From a virus, in the IMG/VR virus record IMGVR_UViG_3300045996_000582, positions 1-30,453 of that record: DNA of 30,453 nucleotides. The stretch is one strand, 5' to 3'. Both the position numbers and the translations under genes were made by a program. Positions 1 through 7,854 of this stretch are shown piece by piece. Each line of letters starts with the position of its first letter. Position 1 is the first letter of the stretch. The notes under the pieces are model-generated. The model was given only the letters and a program-made list of their open reading frames with translations. It searched no databases and was not told the origin of the DNA.

Positions 1-6
1 CGCGAG

Positions 7-1155
7 GTGCAGTATCGTCCGCTGCCGCGCCATGCGGTTCGGGCTGCGCCGCCGCGTCGCCAAGCCTATAGAATGCCGCGACGCACGACGCCGCCGCTTG
101 AGCGACTGGCCGTTTACCTGATCCTGACCGGCGTTGTCTTGATTGCGGGTCTTGCGACTGGCTACGTCTCGCGGGACACGGTGCTGGGTCTGTTTACGCG
201 AGCGGTTAATACGGTTCAGGGCGTGGACTTCGGCGGCAAGGAGTATTTGCTGGAGTGGCGCGGCGAGCAGCTTTTGTTCCGCTCCGTGACTGGCTGCGTG
301 CCGACGTTCTATGCGGTGAATGAGAACCGTGTTGTGCAGCCGCCGCCCTCGCAGTGGCCCGAAGTTCAGCGCGAGGCGCTGGCTGAGAACCTGGCTGAGG
401 GGTGCAAGGGCAAGTTCGCGATCCGCGACCAGATCATGATCTTCGGCTACTTCGACGGCGCACAGCAGGACTGGCTGGTGCTGCATCAGCCCAAGAAGGG
501 CGTCAACGCCCCTGACCCTGAAAATCCAAACCACTGGGTGGACGTGTGGGTGGCGGCGGACTGGATCAACTTGTCGGTTGAGAAGGCGCGCAGCACGCCA
601 GGCATCTGGAACATGGACGCCTGGATCGGCAAGACGGTGGACCCGGCGACGACGCTGCTGATGCCTAAGGGCGCTTCGGCGCCTCAGACGACGGGCGAGC
701 TGCCGACAGCAGCGGTGGCCCAGCCGACTCCGCTACCGACAATTGTGGCAGCTCCGGCGCCTGAGCCGCCGCCTGTCGCACAGCCCGCAGCAGCCCCTGA
801 GCAGGGAGCTGCGCCCGTAGTGGCCCAGGAGACTGCTCCTGAGCCTACCGTCGCTCCTGGGCCGTCTGAGGAGCTTACAGAGCCTGTTCCAGGGCAGTCA
901 TTGGAAGCTACTGCGCCGCCGCCGACTGTCGCTCCTGTGAGGCCGACTAGCATGGCGACGCTGGTTCCGGCGGGTTCGATGCCGGAGCCAGTCGTCGTGC
1001 AGCGTTCGATCTACACCGCGAATAACGGTGCGACCTACTCGCCGGAGTGCGTGAAGCTCAAGGACCGCTACAAGGACAAGACCGACAGCGCGCCAATTCC
1101 GACCGGCGACTTTGTGAAGCTGACGCGCTGCCTGCTCCAGGGTACAACGAGTTAG
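7..1155 (+). CDS. Membrane-anchored protein with Pro/Ala-rich stalk, unknown function (start uncertain, possibly cut by window edge)
   Basis: This is one of two convincing plus-strand genes. The first in-frame start is a GTG at 7, but the frame is open to the window edge, so the N-terminus may lie outside. An ATG at 73 is an alternative start just before the membrane segment. A basic N-terminus is followed by one hydrophobic helix at about residues 34-53 and a domain at about 70-215 with several Trp and two Cys. Then comes a Pro/Ala/Thr/Val-rich linker at about 220-325 and a short C-terminal Cys-containing domain. The layout suggests a type II membrane protein with an extracellular part. I recognise no family. 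Its stop overlaps the stop of the convergent tail operon. It could be a host gene at a prophage border or a phage accessory gene; nothing decides this. Confidence 0.7.
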   Translation: MQYRPLPRHAVRAAPPRRQAYRMPRRTTPPLERLAVYLILTGVVLIAGLATGYVSRDTVLGLFTRAVNTVQGVDFGGKEYLLEWRGEQLLFRSVTGCVPTFYAVNENRVVQPPPSQWPEVQREALAENLAEGCKGKFAIRDQIMIFGYFDGAQQDWLVLHQPKKGVNAPDPENPNHWVDVWVAADWINLSVEKARSTPGIWNMDAWIGKTVDPATTLLMPKGASAPQTTGELPTAAVAQPTPLPTIVAAPAPEPPPVAQPAAAPEQGAAPVVAQETAPEPTVAPGPSEELTEPVPGQSLEATAPPPTVAPVRPTSMATLVPAGSMPEPVVVQRSIYTANNGATYSPECVKLKDRYKDKTDSAPIPTGDFVKLTRCLLQGTTS

Positions 1156-1622
1156 ACCACATACAGCATCGGGCACGCCAGCACCAGCGACCCCGGCGTG
1201 CCCGTCTTCACCGCCTCAACATTGAGATAATCATCGGACTCAGGGATGACCGTATCCAGGCTGGTTGCGTCGTTCCGATTCCAGGTGCCCCAGGGTCCCG
1301 ACTTGGTGTCGAACGTCGTGATCGTCGTGCCGCCTCGCCACAGCTTGACGGTCCAGTAGTTCGAGGTCGCGTCTCCGCTGGACAAGTACCAGGACTGCTT
1401 CCACGACAGCAAGACGAGCTGGCGCGGGATGCCGGTTACAAATACGGACGCCGAGGATGCTATGGCATTGGGCAACACGCCGTAGGTGGTGGTCGGCAGA
1501 TAGAAGCCGCCCGATTCCAGGGTCTGGAGCCGGTTGACGCGGCTCTTCAAATCAACTATGTCCCTGGTCAGCCCCCTGAGGCTATCGGCCATGTTGCGGA
1601 GAATTTGGTCAATGGTCGCCAT
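1152..1622 (-). CDS. Small tail-tip or fibre-like protein, hypothetical
   Basis: The protein has 156 aa. Residues 1-35 form a heptad-rich amphipathic helix containing RNMADSLRGLTRDIVDLKSR, probably a trimeric coiled coil. The remaining about 115 residues are rich in Ser, Thr, Trp, Gly and beta-prone residues, like a small beta-sandwich head. A short coiled-coil stem with a beta head is common in tail-tip and receptor-binding proteins. The gene is last in the tail operon, where such proteins usually lie. Its ATG overlaps the stop of the upstream tail-tip gene by one base (TAATG), so translation is probably coupled, and a GGAG lies about 9 bases upstream. A receptor-binding role is inferred from shape and position; no family is recognised. 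Confidence 0.75.
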   Translation of the reverse strand: MATIDQILRNMADSLRGLTRDIVDLKSRVNRLQTLESGGFYLPTTTYGVLPNAIASSASVFVTGIPRQLVLLSWKQSWYLSSGDATSNYWTVKLWRGGTTITTFDTKSGPWGTWNRNDATSLDTVIPESDDYLNVEAVKTGTPGSLVLACPMLYVV

Positions 1623-3991
1623 TATTCGTCGCTCCTGAGGGCCGCGTCAATGACCTCCTCGCCGTTGTTCGAGAGGGTGACATGGACCGCGTTTACCCGG
1701 CAATCATACTGGTTGTGGTCGTCGTCTTGCGCGGTCAGCCGGTCGCCAAAGCGCCAGTCCAGGCCGTAGATCGCGCCTGGCACTGAGGCCAGCTTACCTG
1801 CGTAGGTGATCCGTGGCGCCCCAGCTCGTAATCCTCGGTTGCCTTCGTCGGTGAAGGTCTGGAGCGAGTTGCTTTCGCGCAAGTCAACAAAGCCCTCTTT
1901 GTGCGAGAAAGCCCCGCGCTGCGAGCGATCCTCGTCCTCGGCAATCACAACGGGCCGGTCGTCCTCGGCGCCGGGTCCGGCGACAAAAACATAGTTGACC
2001 TCGCCCTTGTAGTCCTCCAGGATCGAGAACGCAGTGATCGACTTTTGGGCTGGCCCGACGATCAGCGGCGACTCCGAGCCTGAGCGTCGATCCCTGCCGC
2101 GCTGATCGGTATAAACCCTGAACTCCAGCCCGACCGGCGGGTTGGTTGCGATCACATCCCAGTACAGCGGCGTGCCTGCCTGGTAGCTGGTCTCGCAAAT
2201 CTCCTTGAACACTTCGTCCAGGTAGCGCCAGCCGAACTGCTTGTAAATTGTGGCGCCCTTGCCTGAGTCGCCCTCGATTGTCATCGAGATTTGCCTGAGC
2301 GCGTCAGTGGCCGAGGTGCCGAAGTTTTCCCTGGCGATGGTCAAGATCATATCGCCCGCCTGGTCGAACTTGGTGGTATACCCCAGCGTCTTGAGGTTCT
2401 GGTAGGCGACGATGTACTGGTGCGCCAGGCTGTTTGCGCTTTCGGCAGTGACCATGATGGTCTTAACGCCGTCCTCGCTGGTCGTGCGCTCAATGCTGCG
2501 GATGAACCAGACGGTTTGGGTGTCAAGGTAGAGCGGGCTGCCGCCGATCTTGCGGTACACCTGAATGATGCCGTCCGCCTCCAAGAAGCGGTAGTTGAAC
2601 GTGCCCGGCAGCATCAGTTTCAGCTCCGTCACCTGGTTGACCGCCCGCGTGTAGTCCAGACTGATGATGTGGCGGCTTGACAGGCTCGCGAGCTGGACGC
2701 CCGCTCGGTTGCCGATGCGAATCTCGTAGCTGGAGGTGTGGCTGACCTTGGGCTGGAAGGACACCTTCGGCCCGGTCGCCATAATTTTGAACGACGCCGA
2801 GGCGCTGAATGATATAGTACGGCCTTCGCTCCAGAACGACGCCGAGGCGGTGAACTCCTCAGCGATCAGAGTTGAGAACGACGCCCTGGCCGTAAAGGTT
2901 GTCAGCGACTCGGACGGCTCAAACGCGGCTGAGGCGCTGAACGACGTGTCCAGGGTCGCGACAAAGCTGGCCTGGGCGGTGAACTCTTCGCTCAGTGTTG
3001 CGGCAAAGCTGACCTGGGCGGTGAACTCCGTTTCAACGGGAGTGGCGAAGCTGGCCTGAGCAGTGAACTCCTCGTCCAGGGTCGCCTGAAAGCTGGCGGC
3101 AGCCTCGAACTCACTGTCGAAGAGCACCTGGAAGCTTGCTGCGGCGGTGAACTCCTCGTCCGAGGTTGCAGCAAAGCTTGCTGAGGCTGTAAATTCCTCG
3201 TCCAGGGTTGCGACGAAACTGGCCTGAGCGGTGAACTCCTCGCCCAGCGTTGCGACGAAACTGGCCTGAGCGGTGAACTCCTCGTTCACGACTGCATGGA
3301 AACTAGCCGCAGCGGTGAAATCAGTATCAACCTCTGCGCCATCAACAAACGGCTTTACGGCCAGGGCGATCACTACCCAGTCAGTGGTTGAGCTGAGAGT
3401 CGCGTTGACCGTGGTGGAGGCGGCGGTTGCGACCTCTTTGTACTCGCCCGACACCGAGGTAATATCGCCCGCTGTGCCGATCGAGTTATTGATTGAGAGA
3501 TCGGAGTAGCCGGAGCCCTTGGTGAGGGTTCGCTGACGGTGGGTGAAGTAGCCCACCGCCCAGGCGTTGTTAGTCAGCGTGGTGACATTGACGGTCGGAG
3601 CATCCGAGTCGACGCCGCCCTGGTTGGCCGAAGCGCTGGCCTCAATCGCGCCGGAGCCGTTTGTGCCGCTGGTGTCAACGCCGCTGAACCGGCTGGCCTC
3701 GGCTACGACAGCGACGGCGGTGCCGGAGAGGGTCGCGGTGATCTGTCCGGTTGAGGGGCTGGCGCCCATCGCCCGCCACACGCTCAGGCGACACTGGTTT
3801 TGGCCGTCCTGGATGTCAAGCACATTCACCCAGGTGAGGCCGTTGCCTGCGACCGAGCTAACCGAAACGGTCGCTCGCGTGGCGATTGCGACAAGCACTA
3901 GCTCGTTGGCTTGCGGAGTCCACGAAGTCAGGGAGACCGAGTTAACCGATGTCCCTGACCCCGTAACTGTCTGTTGAAGCGCAATCGCCAC
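1622..3991 (-). CDS. Tail-tip protein, ReqiPepy6 Gp37-like, with N-terminal beta domain and 13 tandem 14-residue repeats
   Basis: The protein has 789 aa in three parts. Residues 1-213 look like a beta-sandwich domain rich in Ser, Thr and Val. Residues 224-402 are 13 tandem units of about 14 residues with core EFTAQASFVATLDE. Residues about 415-789 resemble the siphovirus ReqiPepy6 Gp37-like family, baseplate or tail-tip components next to the distal tail protein. Motifs there include RVYTDQRGRDRR and a region ending in LSNNGEEVIDAALRSDE. The GTG start at 3991 lies 6 bases after the preceding stop, with AGGG about 9 bases upstream. In related phages this protein forms part of the tip that contacts the cell. 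The repeat block is probably a spacer or beta-solenoid stalk between the N-terminal domain and the hub. Family call from recognition; repeats seen directly. Confidence 0.85.
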   Translation of the reverse strand: MAIALQQTVTGSGTSVNSVSLTSWTPQANELVLVAIATRATVSVSSVAGNGLTWVNVLDIQDGQNQCRLSVWRAMGASPSTGQITATLSGTAVAVVAEASRFSGVDTSGTNGSGAIEASASANQGGVDSDAPTVNVTTLTNNAWAVGYFTHRQRTLTKGSGYSDLSINNSIGTAGDITSVSGEYKEVATAASTTVNATLSSTTDWVVIALAVKPFVDGAEVDTDFTAAASFHAVVNEEFTAQASFVATLGEEFTAQASFVATLDEEFTASASFAATSDEEFTAAASFQVLFDSEFEAAASFQATLDEEFTAQASFATPVETEFTAQVSFAATLSEEFTAQASFVATLDTSFSASAAFEPSESLTTFTARASFSTLIAEEFTASASFWSEGRTISFSASASFKIMATGPKVSFQPKVSHTSSYEIRIGNRAGVQLASLSSRHIISLDYTRAVNQVTELKLMLPGTFNYRFLEADGIIQVYRKIGGSPLYLDTQTVWFIRSIERTTSEDGVKTIMVTAESANSLAHQYIVAYQNLKTLGYTTKFDQAGDMILTIARENFGTSATDALRQISMTIEGDSGKGATIYKQFGWRYLDEVFKEICETSYQAGTPLYWDVIATNPPVGLEFRVYTDQRGRDRRSGSESPLIVGPAQKSITAFSILEDYKGEVNYVFVAGPGAEDDRPVVIAEDEDRSQRGAFSHKEGFVDLRESNSLQTFTDEGNRGLRAGAPRITYAGKLASVPGAIYGLDWRFGDRLTAQDDDHNQYDCRVNAVHVTLSNNGEEVIDAALRSDE
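2786..3322 (-). repeat. Tandem 42-bp coding repeat (13 units) in the tail-tip gene
   Basis: Thirteen consecutive units encode variants of [D/E]EFTAxASFxATL. Most are 14 codons; the unit with SESLTT is 16. The central units are nearly identical in protein, while the last three are more diverged (FSASAAF, FTARASF, FSASASF). The alternation of aromatic and small residues around FTAQASF suggests beta strands. Such arrays can change copy number by slippage or recombination. Confidence 0.9.
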
Positions 3992-3997
3992 GGCGGC

Positions 3998-4300
3998 TTA
4001 CCCTAGCTGAACCAGGATGCGAATATCGTGGCCCGATCCGGTGATGCTGGGCTCGCCGGTCTCTTCGTCAATGCCGAGCTTGAGGCCGCTTGGCAAGCCA
4101 ACCCGGCGAGTCGTGTGCGGAGGGATGGTCGCGACCAGGCCAATGCCGTCTTCGACCCGCTCGCAGCGGATCAGCATGGTGTAGAACGAGTTATTGACCG
4201 CAATTGCGGCGACCCCGCGCATTGTCTGGTCGTTGTACTCCATTGAGAGCGTGGCGTTGCCGCCGTCCATGGAAGCGATGAGCAGTGTCTGAAATGCCAT
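3998..4300 (-). CDS. Small tail-region protein, hypothetical
   Basis: The protein has 100 aa with an ATG start; GAGG lies about 9 bases upstream. Composition is mixed and beta-prone, with no signal peptide or membrane helix. The C-terminal half contains GLKLGIDEETGEPSITGSG, which looks like a beta-hairpin with a charged turn. It sits between the distal tail protein and the Gp37-like tip protein with 6-base spacing on both sides, so it is very probably co-translated with the tail-tip set and may be a small baseplate or tip component. No family is recognised. Confidence 0.75.
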   Translation of the reverse strand: MAFQTLLIASMDGGNATLSMEYNDQTMRGVAAIAVNNSFYTMLIRCERVEDGIGLVATIPPHTTRRVGLPSGLKLGIDEETGEPSITGSGHDIRILVQLG

Positions 4301-4306
4301 GATGCG

Positions 4307-4699
4307 TTACCTCGGCGGTTCTGAATTGGTCGTTACAAGGATGGAGCCGTCAGGAAAAGCGTAGTGCCACACCGCCACCTGGCCCTGACTGTCGGCCAGG
4401 CCGAATGCGTCGATGACCGGCAGCTCGGCGGTGTCCTGCACACGGTCCATGCCCTGCTGAAACGTCCGAATCCACTTCTTTACAATGCGCTGACCAGGCG
4501 CAACATCGAGTCGGATGTAGCTGCGCGGTTGATCGGGTAAAAACGGAACAAGGTGGAACTCGGCCACGTCCAGCGACCGCAGGACATTGACCGACTTTTG
4601 CGGTTCGTTGTTGATATACTCGTAGACCGCGCTCCCGTTTCTAAGGATCGCGACCCACGAGTAGTAGCCGAGCGGCCTGGAGTCTTTGTCGATGGTCAT
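4307..4699 (-). CDS. Small tail-region protein, hypothetical
   Basis: The protein has 130 aa when started at the ATG at 4699. A second ATG two codons upstream (4705) touches the AAGGA Shine-Dalgarno directly, so the inner ATG, spaced about 6 bases, fits better. The sequence is compact and beta-rich, with YYSWVAILRNGSAVYEYIN near the N-terminus and no membrane segment. It is packed in the tail-tip gene run, 6 bases before the next gene. It is probably a minor virion protein. No family is recognised. Confidence 0.75.
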   Translation of the reverse strand: MTIDKDSRPLGYYSWVAILRNGSAVYEYINNEPQKSVNVLRSLDVAEFHLVPFLPDQPRSYIRLDVAPGQRIVKKWIRTFQQGMDRVQDTAELPVIDAFGLADSQGQVAVWHYAFPDGSILVTTNSEPPR

Positions 4700-4728
4700 T
4701 GCCATTCCTTTGCTGTGTTGTACTGCTG

Positions 4729-5241
4729 TTATGTTTCGTCTACGCGGTAGGTCAAGGTCCTGGCGCTGGTCGTGCCCGCCGCTGCGCTGCTGGTTCCGCC
4801 GACCTGCATGACCACATAGTCCTGCGTGCCATATCCGGTGTCAGGGTTTGCGATCACCTCGCCGGAGTTGACCGACAATGGGCTGGCGCTGGTGTAAGTC
4901 GTGACATCGGCGCTCGAAGCGAGCTGGGCTGAGTTATCGCTTGAAGAGCCCTGGGTGTAGCTGGCGTCCTTCTTCGCGTAAGCGGTCACGCCGGTGCCCC
5001 AGGAGCTTCCATCCGAGAAAAAGCGCAGGTTCGAGACGGCGCCCACCGGGGTGGTCGTCACCTTGAGCTTGAAATGCTTGCGCCAGCTATAGTTTGTGCC
5101 CGATGTAGGGATCGGGATGTACGTTGTCGCCCCGTCCGTCGTCGGGCTGGTGTCGGCGCGGTGGAACCTGCCGCCCGCAGGCCAAGCCTCCTCAGTCGGG
5201 CTCGCGCCGTGAAACACATTTACCTCATAGGCCGCTGCCAT
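4729..5241 (-). CDS. Minor tail protein, hypothetical, beta-rich
   Basis: The protein has 170 aa with an ATG preceded by AGGAG at about 6 bases. It is rich in Ser, Thr, Gly and Tyr, with few charged residues and no signal peptide or membrane helix. The sequence reads like an all-beta jelly-roll or Ig-like domain, for example LKVTTTPVGAVSNLRFFSDG and a C-terminal strand TSARTLTYRVDET. Proteins like this often sit next to Dit and tip genes in environmental siphoviruses. It lies directly downstream of the large distal tail protein and is most probably a tail-tip component. The family assignment is open. Confidence 0.75.
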   Translation of the reverse strand: MAAAYEVNVFHGASPTEEAWPAGGRFHRADTSPTTDGATTYIPIPTSGTNYSWRKHFKLKVTTTPVGAVSNLRFFSDGSSWGTGVTAYAKKDASYTQGSSSDNSAQLASSADVTTYTSASPLSVNSGEVIANPDTGYGTQDYVVMQVGGTSSAAAGTTSARTLTYRVDET

Positions 5242-5262
5242 GATGTACTCCTTCGATGTCTA

Positions 5263-7773
5263 CTAGGCTGACGGAACGCCGCCGTCAATTGACCAGTGCT
5301 TTTCACGCCAGTTAAACCACACATCAATGTTCGCCTCTTCCCAGTTGCCCGGCGTGTACTGAAAGAAGAACTCAATCTCGTTGTCGCCAGGGACCAAAAA
5401 GAAGCCGCCCACGTCCGAGTTGGGCATCAAGTAGTCCGCCCAAACCTTGCGGCGATTGCTCGACACGCTGCCAAGCGCGGTGTTGATGACGGTGCGCTCG
5501 CCGTCGTACTGATAGTGCGACAAACTGCCCCACAAGGTCGCGCCGGTGGTCCAGTTCTTGGCGAAGAGAAAGCGGCCATAGCCGGTGACGACAATGTTTG
5601 GCTGCACCTCGGCTGACCCTTCGTTGGTCACGGTTGTGTGCACTGAATAGTTGTCAAAGCCGCCGGAGTTTGAGCCAAAGGCCGAGAACCACATCACCAT
5701 GTTGTTGCGACCATCGAAGGCGACGCCGCTCCACACCGCCATTGTCGGCATCCGACTCCAGCGATTGCCGCTGTAGACGGCTGAGTGGAAGGTGAAGATG
5801 TCGTCAATTGTGCGCGGCGGCGAAGTTGTCACCGGCGAAGTGGCGCGGAACGAGGAGACGAACAAATCGTCGTTCTCTGGATCGATGTGCATATAGTCCA
5901 GATACCCGTCCGCCGTGCCAAGCCTGACCCATCCCGATCCGCTATGCGCCAGGATGTAGTGGAACGTATTGCCGACATTGGTGTAGCCAGCCGGAACCGT
6001 GGTTGTAGACCGGTAAATTGCGTAAACCGTCGCATTGTCGGCGCTTACCTTGGTGGCGAGCGCGCCGCCAGTCGTGCCGGTCGGCTGGCCGAAACTGGTC
6101 ATCTCCGTCGTGTTAGTGTTGTATGAGACCAGCCCAGGCCGCGCCACGCCGCCCATGGTCGTGAAGGTGCCGTAGATCAGCACCTCGTCGCCGCTTGGTC
6201 GCAGCACGACCCCCCACGGGTTGGCGTTGAACGACGACCAGTTGCCCCAACTTCCGGTAAAGCCGTCGTTGACGGTCATGTCCGGTACGAAGATTGCGCC
6301 GCCGGTCGCACCGGCGCCCCATCCGCCGCCAGTGAAGTTGCCGACGATGAAGTGCTTGTTGTTGTTCGCCACGACCACGCCGACCGCCGCAGCATTAGGC
6401 GTCTGACTGCCCAGTCGCTGGAACGAGGAGCCGTTGTGCTTGACGACATACGGCCAGGCGTTGCCGTTCACCGTCGTGAACGCGCCGACTGCGATGACAT
6501 AGCCGAGGTGGTCGAACGCAATATCGTTGACCGCCCCGCCCGCAAACGTGCCCATGCTGCTGAACGTATCCGACACCGGGTCGTACTTGGCGAATGAGGC
6601 GGTGTTTGCAACGCCGCCGCAGGACGTGAAGGCCCCGCCGAAGTACCAGCAGCCGTCTGGACCATGCTTGACGACATTGACCGCGCCGCCGGTCGGCCCG
6701 GTCCCGCCAGGGACGCTCCAGTCGCCGTTTGCATCGCGGAACATGGCGTAGGTGGTGGAGCTGAGTCCGCGACTGGGCTCATCTATGAAGCCTTTATGCT
6801 CTTGGACCTTGTACCAGTACGGGTCCGAGGCGATCACCTTGATCGGCAGCGTCTCAATCTCATACTTGCCGTCAGCGATCTCAAAGCCGGAGTCGTAGTG
6901 GCACCTGATCTCAATATCTTCGCCGCCGCTGGTGTAGCCGAGAATAAATTCCTGCTGCGGGTACACCAGGTCGGGCTTGATTGCGTCGATCAGCGCCAGG
7001 CGCTTTTGGTGCAAGTCGGCCACACTATTGCCTGCAACTGAGAAAGCCAGCGTGAAAGCGCGCTCAGTCGCCTGCTGACCCTTCCAGAACGAGCCGGGGC
7101 CGTTGCCGTAGGCGACCGAGTTGTTCTTGATCGTCGGCATTCCGGTGCCCTGCTGAGACACCAGGTAGGCGCTGTAGCTGTCCAGGTCCACCTTGCGCCC
7201 GCCTGCGCGGCTCATGCCTGAGCGCGAGCTGGCCGATATGTGCGCGCCAGCCGGTCCGCCGTGCCACTTGCAGCCCTCCTGATCGCCGTCGCAGTAGGTG
7301 GTTTCGTAGGGCAGGTTTTCGATCTGGCAGGCGTCGATGTAGAGCGCGGTGCTGCTGGTTGAGCCCGCGTTCTTGGTAATATAGAAGCGCCGCGAGGCAG
7401 TGGAAGTTTCGGTGTAGCTGACCGAGACGCGCTGCCATTCGCCGGTGCCGACAAAGGTGTCGGTCGCCAGCGCGTTGCCGCTGGTGTCGGCAATGTATAT
7501 TTTGTAGGTCTCGTCCGCCTGGCCCTTGACATAGGCCGAGAAGGTGTAGTCCTCGCCGCTGGTAAGTTGAACTGTGCCGTAGTAGCACCCGCCTGCGTTC
7601 GTGGAGCCGGTCATGCACTTGATGCAGAATGCGCCGCGAAACGACTCCTCGCTGGAGCGAGCGACGCTTGCGGCAGTGCCGCTGGCGGTGTACCCGGTCG
7701 CGTTGATTTCGGCGCTGGGATTTTTGTGCAGGTTCTCAATGCCCTGCGGAAGCACAATGTAGAATTGGCCCAT
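5263..7773 (-). CDS. Distal tail (Dit-type) protein with N-terminal carbohydrate-binding-like domain and inserted beta-propeller
   Basis: The protein has 836 aa, much longer than a normal distal tail protein (about 250-500 aa). Residues 12-156 resemble a CBM4/9-type jelly roll: NLHKNPSAEI, then SGEDYTFSAYVKG, then ALYIDACQIENLPYETTYCD. Residues about 190-325 match the first half of the siphovirus tail-component (Sipho_tail) fold, ending in the characteristic IKVIASDPYWYK. Residues about 340-700 hold repeated blades of the form xGxFTTxxGxxxxxxxVxxYxxxxxxxxxG, a beta-propeller. Residues 710-800 match the second half of the tail component, with TNEGSAEVQPNIVVTG and FFLVPGDNEIEF. The propeller therefore appears inserted between two halves of one fold. 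The start has GAGGGG about 4 bases upstream. The protein should sit at the tail tip just after the tube. Confidence 0.85.
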   Translation of the reverse strand: MGQFYIVLPQGIENLHKNPSAEINATGYTASGTAASVARSSEESFRGAFCIKCMTGSTNAGGCYYGTVQLTSGEDYTFSAYVKGQADETYKIYIADTSGNALATDTFVGTGEWQRVSVSYTETSTASRRFYITKNAGSTSSTALYIDACQIENLPYETTYCDGDQEGCKWHGGPAGAHISASSRSGMSRAGGRKVDLDSYSAYLVSQQGTGMPTIKNNSVAYGNGPGSFWKGQQATERAFTLAFSVAGNSVADLHQKRLALIDAIKPDLVYPQQEFILGYTSGGEDIEIRCHYDSGFEIADGKYEIETLPIKVIASDPYWYKVQEHKGFIDEPSRGLSSTTYAMFRDANGDWSVPGGTGPTGGAVNVVKHGPDGCWYFGGAFTSCGGVANTASFAKYDPVSDTFSSMGTFAGGAVNDIAFDHLGYVIAVGAFTTVNGNAWPYVVKHNGSSFQRLGSQTPNAAAVGVVVANNNKHFIVGNFTGGGWGAGATGGAIFVPDMTVNDGFTGSWGNWSSFNANPWGVVLRPSGDEVLIYGTFTTMGGVARPGLVSYNTNTTEMTSFGQPTGTTGGALATKVSADNATVYAIYRSTTTVPAGYTNVGNTFHYILAHSGSGWVRLGTADGYLDYMHIDPENDDLFVSSFRATSPVTTSPPRTIDDIFTFHSAVYSGNRWSRMPTMAVWSGVAFDGRNNMVMWFSAFGSNSGGFDNYSVHTTVTNEGSAEVQPNIVVTGYGRFLFAKNWTTGATLWGSLSHYQYDGERTVINTALGSVSSNRRKVWADYLMPNSDVGGFFLVPGDNEIEFFFQYTPGNWEEANIDVWFNWREKHWSIDGGVPSA

Positions 7774-7823
7774 GAACCCCTCGTGGTCAAACGAACGTGC
7801 GATGTCGGAGGTCTATTGCTATT

Positions 7824-7854
7824 CTAGCCGCACTTCCGAAATGCGGGCGGCTAG
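7824..7854 (-). other. Hairpin over the stop codon of the tape-measure gene
   Basis: CTAGCCGC and GCGGCTAG form an 8-bp stem that includes the tape-measure TAG stop. A nested alternative, CCGCATTTCGGAAGTGCGG on the minus strand, forms a tight stem with a three-base loop. No U-tract follows, so it is more likely a weak attenuator or RNA-processing/stability structure than a full terminator. It lies in the 77-base gap before the distal tail gene. Confidence 0.5.
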
